Shown here piece by piece: positions 43,860 to 53,004 of a DNA stretch of 64,000 nt. The first letter of the stretch is position 1. The number at the start of each line of letters is the position of its first letter. The notes beneath the pieces are model-generated. The model saw only the letters and a program-made list of their open reading frames with translations. It did not search any database and was not told the origin of the DNA. The DNA comes from an uncultured Eubacteriales bacterium (lineage in GTDB: Bacteria > Bacillota > Clostridia > Lachnospirales > Lachnospiraceae). The stretch covers positions 124,001 to 188,000 of the forward strand of contig CASFBK010000005.1 in assembly GCA_949292785.1 (NCBI GenBank), read 5' to 3'. The translations under genes and the position numbers were made by a program.

Positions 43860-44153
43860 TTATTTTTCTACAATGGTACGCTTCAAAGTCTCATCGGCAT
43901 CCTTCAATGAAGTTTCTGCATATGACGTTTTTCGTTTCAAATCGTCTAATGTCAACTGTGCCATTAACGTCTCACACAAAATTTCATTACTTCCCTGTTT
44001 GAAAGCATCTCCACTCGTTCCCTGCCAGCTATTTTTCATTGCACCAAATACACTTTTTTGTGTCCTGTATATCTCCTGCAGTTCCGTTATTGCTGACTTC
44101 TGTAGTGTCATCGTCTTCTGAAATCCAGTGTCTTTTAACTTAATTTCACTCAC
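43860..44153 (-). CDS. WXG100-family T7SS partner protein
   Basis: 97 residues with a helix-turn-helix hairpin and NSWQGTSGDAF at its centre (W43-x-G45), the defining motif. The second helix (LTLDDLKRKTSYAETSLKDA) carries the usual amphipathic pattern. It probably dimerises with the WXG domain of the RHS toxin to form the secretion signal. First gene of the operon, with its own promoter and an AGGAGGGGAGG ribosome site. Confidence 0.85.
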   Translation of the reverse strand: MSEIKLKDTGFQKTMTLQKSAITELQEIYRTQKSVFGAMKNSWQGTSGDAFKQGSNEILCETLMAQLTLDDLKRKTSYAETSLKDADETLKRTIVEK

Positions 44154-44197
44154 TGCTTTCCTCCCCTCCTCATAAAGATAAAAGTCAATTCTTTTTC

Positions 44198-44226
44198 ATT
44201 CTATCTTATTTGCAATTCCACGTCAA
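44198..44226 (-). promoter_or_regulatory. Promoter of the toxin operon
   Basis: TTGACG (44221-44226), 17 bp, TAGAAT (44198-44203) on the minus strand. AAAGAATTGAC occurs twice, once over the -35 and once downstream, a possible operator pair. Confidence 0.7.
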
Positions 44227-44245
44227 TTCTTTTTAAATCCACAAA

Positions 44246-45046
44246 TCAAACTGATAAATCCCTCCTGCAGAACCACCAGCTTCCTCCGCTAAATAATACT
44301 ACTGCCAAGCCAAGCATTATCACATTCTGACACCATACTCCGCTTTCTCCCTCTACGATTTTCGATGCCGGAAGTAAGGTATAGACCGTCAGGTATTTCA
44401 AATTTTCCAATTTTTCTCCCATATTAGAAATCATCTGCATTAAGAAAAAAAGAATAGGAAGTCCTGCCCCCAAACCATAATAATTCTTTGCCTCGCTACA
44501 TACACAAGCTGCCAGAAATACTATTCCAGATATTAAAAGCTGCATGAACAGCGTGCTTCCATTCAACATGATATAGCGTTTCACGTTCAGTTCGTTCGGA
44601 AACATCATCTGACTTCCCACAATTCCTACTGCCGTAACTGCGGTCATCAGAATTCCCAACCACAAAATCACGGACAACGCCTGGGTACGGATTAGTTTTC
44701 CTCTGGAATTTGGAGTTGCCAGAAGATTTGCCATAGAACCATTATCGATATACCCCATTAATAGTTTCTGCACCAAAATAATAATAAAAATCAACGGAAA
44801 CAGCAGCATCAGAAACCCATACAGATATATCTGCATCCACTCAAGCAGACTAGAGGCAACTCCCGTCATCCCCACCGCCGCCATAATTCCCGGCATCATC
44901 TCCTGATACTGATTCAACATATCAGCCATCTTAGGCTCATACATATAGATAATCACGATTGTATACATACAAAGTACCGCATAAATAATCAAGAACGGCT
45001 TGATACAAGAAAACATATTTCTTTTTAACAGTGAAAATGAAATCAT
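44246..45046 (-). CDS. ABC-2 type transporter permease (orphaned)
   Basis: 266 residues with about six spans: FLIIYAVLCMYTIVIIYMYE near the start, LLMGYIDNGSMANLLATPNS (the cytoplasmic loop between spans, typical of ABC-2 permeases) and a C-terminal span ending in FCRRDLSV. Its start overlaps the stop of the ATPase remnant, as in an intact ATPase-permease pair. Since the ATPase lacks its catalytic part, this transporter is probably not functional unless another ATPase serves it. Confidence 0.82.
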   Translation of the reverse strand: MISFSLLKRNMFSCIKPFLIIYAVLCMYTIVIIYMYEPKMADMLNQYQEMMPGIMAAVGMTGVASSLLEWMQIYLYGFLMLLFPLIFIIILVQKLLMGYIDNGSMANLLATPNSRGKLIRTQALSVILWLGILMTAVTAVGIVGSQMMFPNELNVKRYIMLNGSTLFMQLLISGIVFLAACVCSEAKNYYGLGAGLPILFFLMQMISNMGEKLENLKYLTVYTLLPASKIVEGESGVWCQNVIMLGLAVVLFSGGSWWFCRRDLSV

Positions 45047-45378
45047 TTCTTTTTCCCCTCTCCGTAAAAATGCATAAACAATTCCTCCAAACTTTGTGTC
45101 TTAATATCCAGGTCTATGGGCTGATATTTCGCAATCATCTGCAATGTCTCCGGAATCTGATTCTTCACGGTAAGCTGTACACGATTCCCCATTCTTTCCC
45201 TAATCTCTAAGCCTGATTCTTCTACAAATCTATCTGCTGTCTGCCCATCCGGTAATGTAATTGTATAGATCTTCTTTCGTTTTCCCGACAATGACTTCAT
45301 ATCTTCCACTGCCACAATTTTACGCTTTAACACAACACGGTATTTCCTAATAGAGTAAAAAAATCGAAGCCATTTCAC
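45043..45378 (-). pseudogene. C-terminal remnant of an ABC transporter ATPase
   Basis: The open frame of 111 codons has from about residue 20 the familiar end of an ABC-2-associated ATPase (KIVAVEDMKSLSGKRKKIYT and QSLEELFMHFYGEGKKK). The Walker A, signature, Walker B and switch regions are missing. The first 18 codons are not ATPase sequence: they are read through the terminator hairpin of the upstream exporter operon. A deletion has thus joined that terminator to the last third of the ATPase gene. Confidence 0.8.
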
Positions 45379-45402
45379 CTAATGAAATAACTTCGATTTT
45401 AT
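45357..45402 (-). terminator. Terminator of the MacAB-like operon
   Basis: AAAATCGAAG/CTTCGATTTT and ATTTCA/TGAAAT stems with a seven-T run on the minus strand. It overlaps the apparent 5' end of the ATPase remnant. Confidence 0.88.
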
Positions 45403-45427
45403 AAAAAGTTTCTTTTATTTTTTAATT

Positions 45428-46681
45428 CTATTCGTGTCGCAATGCATCAATCGGATTCAGATTTGCCGCCTTATAAGATGGAAGCAGACCAAAGATAATT
45501 CCGATTACCATGGAGAAAATCACTGCAACTACAGCAGCCGGAACACTGATTGCCACCTTGGTTTCCATTACCTTGGATATTACCTCCGCAAGCACAATTC
45601 CAACTGCAACTCCAAACAGACCTCCAAGGCTTGTCAATACTGCTGCCTCCGTAAGGAATTGTCCTAAAATTTTTCCTTTTCTTGCTCCAATTGCCTTTTT
45701 CAAACCAATCTCCTGGGTACGTTCTGTTACGGACACCAGCATAATATTCATAACACCGATACCGCCTACCAAAAGAGAGATTCCGGCAATCCAGATTAAC
45801 ATCGTGTTGGTAGACTGGCTCAATTCCTGAATCTCCTTTGCCTGTTCCAGAAGATTTTCTGCCTTATATTTTAGTGTGTCATCACTTACGGTAAGACGGG
45901 CATTCAAAATCTCCTCCGCCTGCTTTCCTGCTGATGTCATGTTGTCTGTGCTGTCTAACTTCAGCACCACCTTCTGAGGCTCATCATAGCCGTAAATTAC
46001 AGGCCATGTAGCATCCGGCACATAAACGGAACCACTGCTGTCTTCTGCATACATGTAATAGTCATCAATGGAGTTAATCACCGGTTCGAACTTTGAGGAC
46101 TTCTCCATCACTCCAATTACTACATATGGCTCCTGCTTAATCTCAATAGTCTTTCCTACCGGATTCTCACCTGAAAAAAGTGTTTCTGCCGAATTATCAT
46201 CCAGAATTGCCACCTTTCGGAAGTTACTGTAATCAGACTCTGCAAAGTTTCTTCCATTTTTTATTATATAGTTACAGGTGGAAAAATAATTCCGGTCCAC
46301 ACCATATATCTTCCCTCCGGATAGTCCGGTATTCTGACGATACACTGCATCATAGGTTTCACGATACGTATACAGGGAAGCATTCTCTACATGAGAAATA
46401 TCTAACATCTGCTGTCTTACGTCCTCGGAAATGACCGGAACACCATCCGGGATTCCATTGTATTCCATCTCATAAGCCCAATCTCCCTGATTCAACTGCA
46501 CCGTTACTGTATTGTCTCCGGAGCCTACCAGATTCTCTTTAATCTGCTCATTTGTTCCCTTAATGGTAGAAACAATGGCAATAATTGCTGCAATACCAAT
46601 GATGATTCCTAACATGGTAAGAAAGGAACGCATCTTATGTGACCAGATTCCCTGAAAGGACAGTCTTATATTTTCTAGCAT
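45428..46681 (-). CDS. MacB/FtsX-type ABC exporter permease
   Basis: 417 residues. N-terminal span SHKMRSFLTMLGIIIGIAAI, a large extracytoplasmic MacB periplasmic-type domain (about 45-290), then three C-terminal spans with ERTQEIGLKKAIGARKGKIL, the coupling helix region of the FtsX fold, and the end YKAANLNPIDALRHE. These permeases do not translocate through the membrane but drive adaptor proteins by mechanotransmission. Last gene of an operon with an ATPase and two adaptors. Likely exports peptides, drugs or lipids. Confidence 0.92.
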   Translation of the reverse strand: MLENIRLSFQGIWSHKMRSFLTMLGIIIGIAAIIAIVSTIKGTNEQIKENLVGSGDNTVTVQLNQGDWAYEMEYNGIPDGVPVISEDVRQQMLDISHVENASLYTYRETYDAVYRQNTGLSGGKIYGVDRNYFSTCNYIIKNGRNFAESDYSNFRKVAILDDNSAETLFSGENPVGKTIEIKQEPYVVIGVMEKSSKFEPVINSIDDYYMYAEDSSGSVYVPDATWPVIYGYDEPQKVVLKLDSTDNMTSAGKQAEEILNARLTVSDDTLKYKAENLLEQAKEIQELSQSTNTMLIWIAGISLLVGGIGVMNIMLVSVTERTQEIGLKKAIGARKGKILGQFLTEAAVLTSLGGLFGVAVGIVLAEVISKVMETKVAISVPAAVVAVIFSMVIGIIFGLLPSYKAANLNPIDALRHE

Positions 46682-46696
46682 AATGTTTCCTCCTTA

Positions 46697-48286
46697 TCAA
46701 TAATACATCATTCCGCCGGATGATTCTTTTACCTTGACACCCTCCTTGGCTGTCTTTCCATATGGAAATGCAATTCTATCCTCCAACGTAAGTCCTGATA
46801 CAATTTCTACTGCCTGACCCCAGATTGTCTTTCCGGTCACTATATACTGTTTTACAAGTCTGTCATTTTCATCTGCCTTTAATACATATGATTTGCCGTC
46901 TTCTTCCCTGACATATGCCTTGTCCAGATAAATACTATTGGAATTATCCATATTACTTGTCATGGTCAAATCTACATATTCACCATTTTTCAGTCCTTCC
47001 GTATTCTCTATATATGCCGTATAGGGATAATAGGATACGTTTGGATTTCCGTCTCCCCAGGAATTACTGTTTTCCTGCGGATAAGTAGAAATCTCTGTAA
47101 TCGTCGCTTCAAAGCTCATTCCACTTTCCCATGAATTCGCATATACGGTCTGACCTACTTCAACCTCTCCTAACATCAGTTCACTTAAAGAACCACTGAC
47201 ATAAAGTCCCTCGGAACCACTGACTGTCAGAAATGCGCTTCCATCTGTAGGTGGATTATCTTTGTCTCCTACACTTTTGACTACTCCATTTACAGTGGCG
47301 GAAACGACACCATTTTCAGAAATCTTCTTCATCTGATCCAATTCCAGTTCTGCTTTTCTCTTACTTAAGTCAAGGTCTCTGATTTCTCCTTCTTTGTCGG
47401 AAATCATTTTTGCCAGTTCCTTTGCTGTATAGCCCTGTGGCAGCTCTTGCGTCGGCTCTGTTACAGTGGTATCTATCATTGGCTCCTGTATATCATCCAT
47501 AAAATCTTCTTCTATCTGGGAACGGGTACTTACTGCCCATTTAGACTCTTCTGCCATCTGAGGTAATCCACTGTTTCCGCTTACATTCCAGGATGCCAGC
47601 AGCGCCCCATCAAATGTATTATCCTGATGAATCTCAAATATAACAAACAGAGGATTCGATGCATCTGCGGATAAACTATTCAAATATTCTCCTAACACAT
47701 AGCACTCCGGCGTACATAAGAATACATATGGGTCATCTGCTGTTCCGGTTCCCTTATTGGGAACAGAAGCAGATGAGATATAATTATATGCTTCCCCCGT
47801 CTTTTCCGGCAGCTGAGGCTGTTCTGGCTCTGATGGTATTTCGCTCACAGCCGGATTCTCCGAAGGAGCCGGGTTTTCCACTATCGGTGTCGTATTCTTT
47901 AACTTTTCCAGTTCCTTTTTTGCTGCCGCCAGCTTATTCTCATAAGTATCAATATCCAGCTGCTTCATTTCCAACTGAAGATTTGACATAGTCATATCAT
48001 AGGAAATCAATGGGTCGCCCACAGCCACGGTCTGCCCCTCTGTCACAAATACTTCTTCTATGGTCTGACTTTCTAACAGATACACATCCTGAGACATATC
48101 ATTCGTTACCATTCCGTAACTGCTCATCTGATTTCCACTATATCCCCAGTTCAGATTGGAAACAGACTGAACCTCTGCAGTGGTATTCTCTGACCGATAC
48201 CAACGATATGCAAAAATACCTCCGACTATCAAGGCAATCACCACTACAAGAGAAACCGCTATCACTATTATTTTTTTCTTACTCAT
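46697..48286 (-). CDS. HlyD/MFP-type adaptor with large insert
   Basis: 529 residues from ATG 48286 (AGGAGGCAG upstream), overlapping the ATPase stop by eight bases. N-terminal span (IIVIAVSLVVVIALIVGGIF), half-lipoyl motif EEVFVTEGQTVAVGDPLISYDM, coiled-coil region (LEMKQLDIDTYENKLAAAKK), a Pro/Glu-rich linker (NPAPSENPAVSEIPSEPEQP), an unusual folded insert (residues about 165-280, with SSASVPNKGTGTADDPYVFL), then the second helix and beta-barrel. The insert between the coiled-coil arms is longer than in normal adaptors. Second adaptor of the operon. Confidence 0.85.
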   Translation of the reverse strand: MSKKKIIVIAVSLVVVIALIVGGIFAYRWYRSENTTAEVQSVSNLNWGYSGNQMSSYGMVTNDMSQDVYLLESQTIEEVFVTEGQTVAVGDPLISYDMTMSNLQLEMKQLDIDTYENKLAAAKKELEKLKNTTPIVENPAPSENPAVSEIPSEPEQPQLPEKTGEAYNYISSASVPNKGTGTADDPYVFLCTPECYVLGEYLNSLSADASNPLFVIFEIHQDNTFDGALLASWNVSGNSGLPQMAEESKWAVSTRSQIEEDFMDDIQEPMIDTTVTEPTQELPQGYTAKELAKMISDKEGEIRDLDLSKRKAELELDQMKKISENGVVSATVNGVVKSVGDKDNPPTDGSAFLTVSGSEGLYVSGSLSELMLGEVEVGQTVYANSWESGMSFEATITEISTYPQENSNSWGDGNPNVSYYPYTAYIENTEGLKNGEYVDLTMTSNMDNSNSIYLDKAYVREEDGKSYVLKADENDRLVKQYIVTGKTIWGQAVEIVSGLTLEDRIAFPYGKTAKEGVKVKESSGGMMYY

Positions 48287-48980
48287 GGGCTGCCTCCTCA
48301 CTGCCTTCTTCCGTAATCATACCATCAATGATATGCACAATACGTTTTGCATTTGAGGCTATATTTTTGTCATGGGTAATCATCACAATGGTAACCCCTT
48401 CTTCATTCAGTTTTTCAAAGAGTTCCATAATCTGTTGTCCTGATTTGGAATCTAACGCACCTGTTGGTTCGTCTGCCAGAAGAATCTTGGGATTGTTTAC
48501 CATGGCTCTTGCAATGGCAACACGCTGTTTCTGACCACCGGAAAGCTGCGTTGGTCTGAAGTCCACACGTTCTCCTAAGCCTACCCGCTCCAATGCTGCC
48601 GCTGCCCGCTGTCTTCTCTCTTTCTTCTTTATTCCTGCATAGCTTAACGGAAGCGCCACATTCTCCAGTGCCGACTGTCTTGGCAGCAAATGAAAGCTCT
48701 GAAACACAAATCCGATTCTTCTAAGACGCAGGTCTGACATTTCTTTGTCTTTATACTTTAATACATCCTCACCTGCCAGCTCATACGTTCCTGACGTCGG
48801 TCTGTCCAGACAACCGATGATATTCATCAGCGTGGTCTTTCCCGAACCGGACGGTCCCATAATTGCTACATATTCTCCCTCTTCTACCTGAAGAGATACA
48901 TCCTTTAGCACCGGAACTACAAGCTTATCCTGCTGATAATCCTTAAAAATATTCTGTAAGTTCAATATCATTCTGCTCAT
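48279..48980 (-). CDS. MacB/LolD-type ABC exporter ATPase
   Basis: 233 residues with every catalytic motif: Walker A GPSGSGKTT, Q-loop FQSFHLLP, signature LSGGQKQRVAIARAM, Walker B KILLADEPTGALD and the switch ITHD. It powers the FtsX-type permease two genes on. Start overlaps the adaptor stop by four bases (ATGA), so the genes are coupled. Confidence 0.97.
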   Translation of the reverse strand: MSRMILNLQNIFKDYQQDKLVVPVLKDVSLQVEEGEYVAIMGPSGSGKTTLMNIIGCLDRPTSGTYELAGEDVLKYKDKEMSDLRLRRIGFVFQSFHLLPRQSALENVALPLSYAGIKKKERRQRAAAALERVGLGERVDFRPTQLSGGQKQRVAIARAMVNNPKILLADEPTGALDSKSGQQIMELFEKLNEEGVTIVMITHDKNIASNAKRIVHIIDGMITEEGSEEAAHE

Positions 48981-50362
48981 CCCTCCGGTTCTACCACTGG
49001 TTCTTCTACTTCCGGCTCGTCTACCCCATCCTCTAACATTCCGTCTTCCGGCATCATCTCACCATCTTCTAACATTCCGTCCTCCGGCAGCATTTCACCG
49101 TCTTCTAACATTCCGTCTTCCGGCAACATTTCACCGTCTTCTAACATTCCGTCTTCCATGCCGTTCTCCTGATTATACAAAGGAGAAGTGTAATCTACCT
49201 CTGCCGCATCCGTCACCGCAGCGACTCCCTCATACAGTCCGTCCATAGGATATGCAATATAATCATCTTCAGAAAGTCCTGACTTGATTTCATATTCTCC
49301 CAGCGCTTCGTCATATTCTCCCAGCTCTACCTTACGTTTTTCCAATCTGTCCTTTTTATTTGCCGCCCACACGTATGGTTCCTCTTCGTCCATTCCGATG
49401 TAACCTTCAAATAACCAGATTCCTTCCTTTTCTACGCTCTGACCTTCATCCATTTCAATATAGACATGCTGTCCGAGAATTAATCCTTCTGCAGAATCTA
49501 ACGCAATATAAAACGGATATTTGCTGGAGGTCTGTGCCGAACTGTCTGAGTAATAATTGTTATTACCAGTCTCCTGATTCTCCATATCCACCTTGGAAAT
49601 CGTTCCGCTCCAGGTCTGCGTTTCATCTACCCTGGAACGAATAATGACGCTCTGCCCCTCTGTAAGAGACCATATATTCTGTTCACTTACAGTCCCCTTA
49701 ATCCGATAATCACCAGTAGCAAGAATCGTCATATATGCCGCACTGTTTCCCATATCATCCATCCCTGACTCATTGATGGACTTTACTACACCTGCCATTT
49801 CACTGGTTACCGTAGCATTATCTATGGCTTCCTGCTTCTTTTGCATTTCTATTTTCTTACTTTCAATGTTATATTCTGACTGTTTGATACTATTCTGAAG
49901 ACTCTGAATCTGAGTGGTATAATTAAACTTTTCGTCCTCCGGCGCCGTATTCTTCTCTTCATTCAGCTGTTTAATCTGTTCCTGATAATTGGTAATCTCA
50001 TTCCTCATTCCTTCTAAGTCCAGCTCAGCCTGTGCCAGCTCCGACTCGAGTGTCTCCGTATCATATTCAAACAAAGGAGTTCCTTCCTCTACGGCATCTC
50101 CTTCGGCTACAAAAACTTCTTTTACTGTTTTTTCCCCATTCCTATTTACTTCCCATGTTTCCTGCGGCTCTACTACTCCGGAATATCGATTCTGCACGCC
50201 GGAATTACTAGAAGTTAAAGAAGATACTGATTCCACATACACTTTATCAGCACTGCTTCCTCCGGTACTGCTTCCCTTTAAGAAATACCATAAACCGCCT
50301 CCTGCTGCTGCCACAACTACCACCGCTGCCGCAATGATAATTCCCACTTTCTTTTTACTCAT
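48977..50362 (-). CDS. HlyD/MFP-type adaptor with acidic C-terminal repeats
   Basis: 461 residues: N-terminal membrane span (VGIIIAAAVVVVAAAGGGLW), half-lipoyl EEVFVAEGDAVEEGTPLFEYDT-like segment, coiled-coil hairpin (residues about 105-180), and beta-barrel with VIIRSRVDETQTWSG. The last 65 residues are low-complexity: the 12-residue unit MLEDGEMLPEDG occurs three times with variants, then a Glu/Pro/Val tail. The repeats are 36-bp direct repeats in DNA (49030-49145). The tail is highly acidic and would sit outside the cell, perhaps in the wall or as a metal-binding tract. First gene of the operon; AGGAGGAGAAC upstream. Confidence 0.9.
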   Translation of the reverse strand: MSKKKVGIIIAAAVVVVAAAGGGLWYFLKGSSTGGSSADKVYVESVSSLTSSNSGVQNRYSGVVEPQETWEVNRNGEKTVKEVFVAEGDAVEEGTPLFEYDTETLESELAQAELDLEGMRNEITNYQEQIKQLNEEKNTAPEDEKFNYTTQIQSLQNSIKQSEYNIESKKIEMQKKQEAIDNATVTSEMAGVVKSINESGMDDMGNSAAYMTILATGDYRIKGTVSEQNIWSLTEGQSVIIRSRVDETQTWSGTISKVDMENQETGNNNYYSDSSAQTSSKYPFYIALDSAEGLILGQHVYIEMDEGQSVEKEGIWLFEGYIGMDEEEPYVWAANKKDRLEKRKVELGEYDEALGEYEIKSGLSEDDYIAYPMDGLYEGVAAVTDAAEVDYTSPLYNQENGMEDGMLEDGEMLPEDGMLEDGEMLPEDGMLEDGEMMPEDGMLEDGVDEPEVEEPVVEPEG

Positions 50363-50409
50363 TGTTCTCCTCCTGTCCTTCTGGTTACCTTAGCCTGTAA
50401 CATAATAAA

Positions 50410-50442
50410 ATGGCTATAAGGCGCATATTACCTCATAGCCAT
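50410..50442 (-). terminator. glyA terminator
   Basis: ATGGCTAT/ATAGCCAT stem with loop GAGGTAATATGCGCCTT and a T-rich tail on the minus strand. Confidence 0.8.
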
Positions 50443-50490
50443 CTTATCATGAAACAATTATGAACTCCAATGAAGTTTCTTAATATTTTC

Positions 50491-51729
50491 TTAATTTAAC
50501 GGATACTTTTCTGTCAGTTCCTTTACCATAGCTCTTACTTCTTCCGAAGCAGCTTCCCCTTCCTTAATCATCCGGGCAATACACTCTGCTACCTTGTCCA
50601 TATCCTCTGTATTGAAGCCTCTGGAAGTAACTGCCGGTGTTCCAAGACGAATACCGCTGGTTACAAATGCAGATTTTGGATCATTTGGAATGGTATTCTT
50701 ATTGGAAGTAATATTCACAGAATCCAACAGCTTCTCTACTTCTTTTCCGGTCAAATCAAAAGGTGTCAAATCTACCAGCATCAGATGATTGTCCGTTCCA
50801 CCGGAAACAATCTTGATACCACGGTCCATCAGTCCCTTGCAAAGCGCCTGTGCATTGTCGATGATATTCTTCTGATATACCTTAAAGCTATCATCCAGTG
50901 CTTCTTTGAAGCATACTGCCTTTGCTGCGATAACATGCATCAGTGGTCCGCCCTGAATTCCCGGGAAAATAGCCTTATTGAAATTGAACTTGTCTGCCAT
51001 TTCCTTGCTTGCCAGAATCATTCCCCCTCTTGGTCCGCGTAAGGTCTTGTGGGTTGTAGTAGTTACTACATGGGCATATGGTATTGGGCTTGGATGAAGT
51101 CCTGCTGCTACCAGTCCGGCAATATGTGCCATATCCACCATCAGATATGCTCCCACTTCGTCTGCAATTTCACGGAATTTCTTGAAGTCAATGGTTCTTG
51201 CATAAGCACTTGCTCCTGCAATAATAAGCTTTGGCTTACATTCTAATGCAATTTCTCTTACCTTGTCATAATCAATAAATCCTTCGTCATTTACACCGTA
51301 AGGAACAATCTTAAAATAACTTCCTGAAAAATTCACCGGGCTTCCGTGTGTCAGATGTCCGCCGTGGTCTAAGTTCATTCCCATTACGGTATCTCCCGGC
51401 TCTAACATAGCAAACTGTACTGCCATATTTGCCTGTGCGCCTGAATGAGGCTGTACATTGACATACTCACAGCCAAACAGTTCCTTTGCCCGTTCAATGG
51501 CAAGATTCTCTACTACGTCTACACATTCGCATCCGCCGTAATATCTCTTTCCCGGATATCCTTCTGCGTATTTGTTGGTCATAGGACTTCCCATTGCTGC
51601 CATAACTGCCTTGCTTACCCAGTTCTCTGATGCAATCAACTCAATGTGGCTGTTCTGTCTTGCCATCTCATCTGTAATTGCCTGTGCCACCTGTGGATCC
51701 GCTGTTTTTACTTCTTCAAATGAATACAT
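50491..51729 (-). CDS. glyA: Serine hydroxymethyltransferase
   Basis: 412 residues, full length. The PLP-binding lysine is in [18 protein letters not shown]; other signatures are [16 protein letters not shown] and [15 protein letters not shown] at the N-terminus. It interconverts serine and glycine with transfer of a one-carbon unit to THF. Own promoter with an overlapping palindrome, own terminator. Confidence 0.98.
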   Translation of the reverse strand: MYSFEEVKTADPQVAQAITDEMARQNSHIELIASENWVSKAVMAAMGSPMTNKYAEGYPGKRYYGGCECVDVVENLAIERAKELFGCEYVNVQPHSGAQANMAVQFAMLEPGDTVMGMNLDHGGHLTHGSPVNFSGSYFKIVPYGVNDEGFIDYDKVREIALECKPKLIIAGASAYARTIDFKKFREIADEVGAYLMVDMAHIAGLVAAGLHPSPIPYAHVVTTTTHKTLRGPRGGMILASKEMADKFNFNKAIFPGIQGGPLMHVIAAKAVCFKEALDDSFKVYQKNIIDNAQALCKGLMDRGIKIVSGGTDNHLMLVDLTPFDLTGKEVEKLLDSVNITSNKNTIPNDPKSAFVTSGIRLGTPAVTSRGFNTEDMDKVAECIARMIKEGEAASEEVRAMVKELTEKYPLN

Positions 51730-51780
51730 ATCTTTTTATCCTTCCTCTTTTTATTCGTTATACCGGCTCTTACACCAGTT

Positions 51781-51828
51781 TAATATCACTATGATATCTA
51801 TGATATTATTTTATATTTTGAATGTCAA
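51781..51828 (-). promoter_or_regulatory. glyA promoter with long palindrome
   Basis: TTGACA (51823-51828), 17 bp, TATCAT (51800-51805). A 28-bp near-perfect palindrome, TAATATCA...TGATATTA with arms 51781-51788 and 51801-51808 and a self-complementary ATGATATC centre, overlaps the -10 and the expected transcription start. It is a strong candidate repressor site (a purine- or glycine-responsive regulator is an inference). Confidence 0.72.
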
Positions 51829-51846
51829 TGAACATTTTTCATCACT

Positions 51847-52125
51847 TTACATCCAACGAAATAACATAATTAATATCATTACCTGCACTGCCAGTATCAA
51901 GGGCATTCCTATTACAAAATACCAGTGCTTTGTCTTGTGGTGAAATACATACATTCCAGCCCATGTTCCCAGACTTCCAAATAAAAGCGCCGTCAGAAAC
52001 AGTGTTTTTTCCGATATCCTCCATTGATGCTTTCTGGCTTTCTGCTTATCGATTCCCATAAGCCCAAAACCGATTATATTTATTAGCACTCCATAGAAAG
52101 GAACGGCTTTTTCCAAGATGTCCAT
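51847..52125 (-). CDS. DUF1294 small membrane protein
   Basis: 92 residues with three spans. The N-terminal INIIGFGLMGIDKQKARKHQ followed by WRISEKTLFLTALLFGSLGT is the DUF1294 signature (DKxxA and the RxxE segment). Function unknown. Four bases after the DUF368 gene, hence co-transcribed. Confidence 0.9.
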   Translation of the reverse strand: MDILEKAVPFYGVLINIIGFGLMGIDKQKARKHQWRISEKTLFLTALLFGSLGTWAGMYVFHHKTKHWYFVIGMPLILAVQVMILIMLFRWM

Positions 52126-52129
52126 ATTC

Positions 52130-52978
52130 TTACTCTTCTCCCAGCTTCAGGGCAACAAAAATTCCTGCCACAAGTGCTACGATTCCGGTAAGAACCGTTA
52201 CTACGGTAATAGTTCCAAGATTGTTCATCATCAAAATCGCAAAAGGAGATGCTATAATCAGTCCGATAATCGCCCAATATGCCAAATAAGGGAACTTGGT
52301 AAAAATAATCTCAATCACTTTTGCAATGGCAAATATTCCTACCACTACACCGATTCCAAAAGGAATTAATATGGCACATCCATCCAATAATCCCGGCACA
52401 TTAAACTTTACCAGATTATCAATAAATCGGTTTATTTCACTCAAAACCGGATTATAATATCCCATAATCATCAAAATCATAGAACCACTAACGCCCGGAA
52501 TTACCATGGTAGCAGAAGCAATAATACCTACGCCAAATAATTTCACTACATTAATCATATTAAAGCTTAAGTCTGCTGCTGCACCTTCTGTCTCTCCCAT
52601 GGCTGCAAGACCTACCACTAATGCGAAAAACAGAACACACGACAAAATGTGTGGCAGGCGTATGCTCTGCCCCTTTACCTTCTTAGTCATAGCCGGAAGC
52701 CCACCTAAAATCAGTCCGATAAACAACAGATTTGTCTGAAATGGAACCCGCTCAAACATCATTTGTATGATTCTTGCTACTACTACCAGCCCAAGCGCTG
52801 CACCAATCAAAATCGGAATCAACAGTTTCATGCTCTTTTTAAACTCAGACAACAAATGTGTTGCCGCATGAATAATCTTATCATATATCCCCATGGAAAC
52901 AGCCATGGTTCCGCCACTAACGCCGGGAATAATGTTCGCCACACCAATCACAACGCCTTTTAAAATCATTTTTAACAT
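52130..52978 (-). CDS. DUF368 polytopic membrane protein
   Basis: 282 residues, about eight spans, with two PGVSG motifs (ANIIPGVSGGTMAVSMGIYD near residue 15 and TMVIPGVSGSMILMIMGYYN near 155), the mark of DUF368. Recent work links DUF368 and DedA proteins to undecaprenyl phosphate recycling across the membrane (PopT-type flippases), so a C55-P translocase role is plausible. Forms an operon with DUF1294 and follows hisC closely. Confidence 0.9.
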   Translation of the reverse strand: MLKMILKGVVIGVANIIPGVSGGTMAVSMGIYDKIIHAATHLLSEFKKSMKLLIPILIGAALGLVVVARIIQMMFERVPFQTNLLFIGLILGGLPAMTKKVKGQSIRLPHILSCVLFFALVVGLAAMGETEGAAADLSFNMINVVKLFGVGIIASATMVIPGVSGSMILMIMGYYNPVLSEINRFIDNLVKFNVPGLLDGCAILIPFGIGVVVGIFAIAKVIEIIFTKFPYLAYWAIIGLIIASPFAILMMNNLGTITVVTVLTGIVALVAGIFVALKLGEE

Positions 52979-53004
52979 AAGTTCTCTCCAGTTCCTTATT
53001 GTAT

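Noticed and set aside
49030-49145. Regular 36-bp repeats that could suggest a CRISPR array
   Set aside because: The repeats are adjacent without spacers and encode in-frame MLEDGEMLPEDG units of the adaptor protein.
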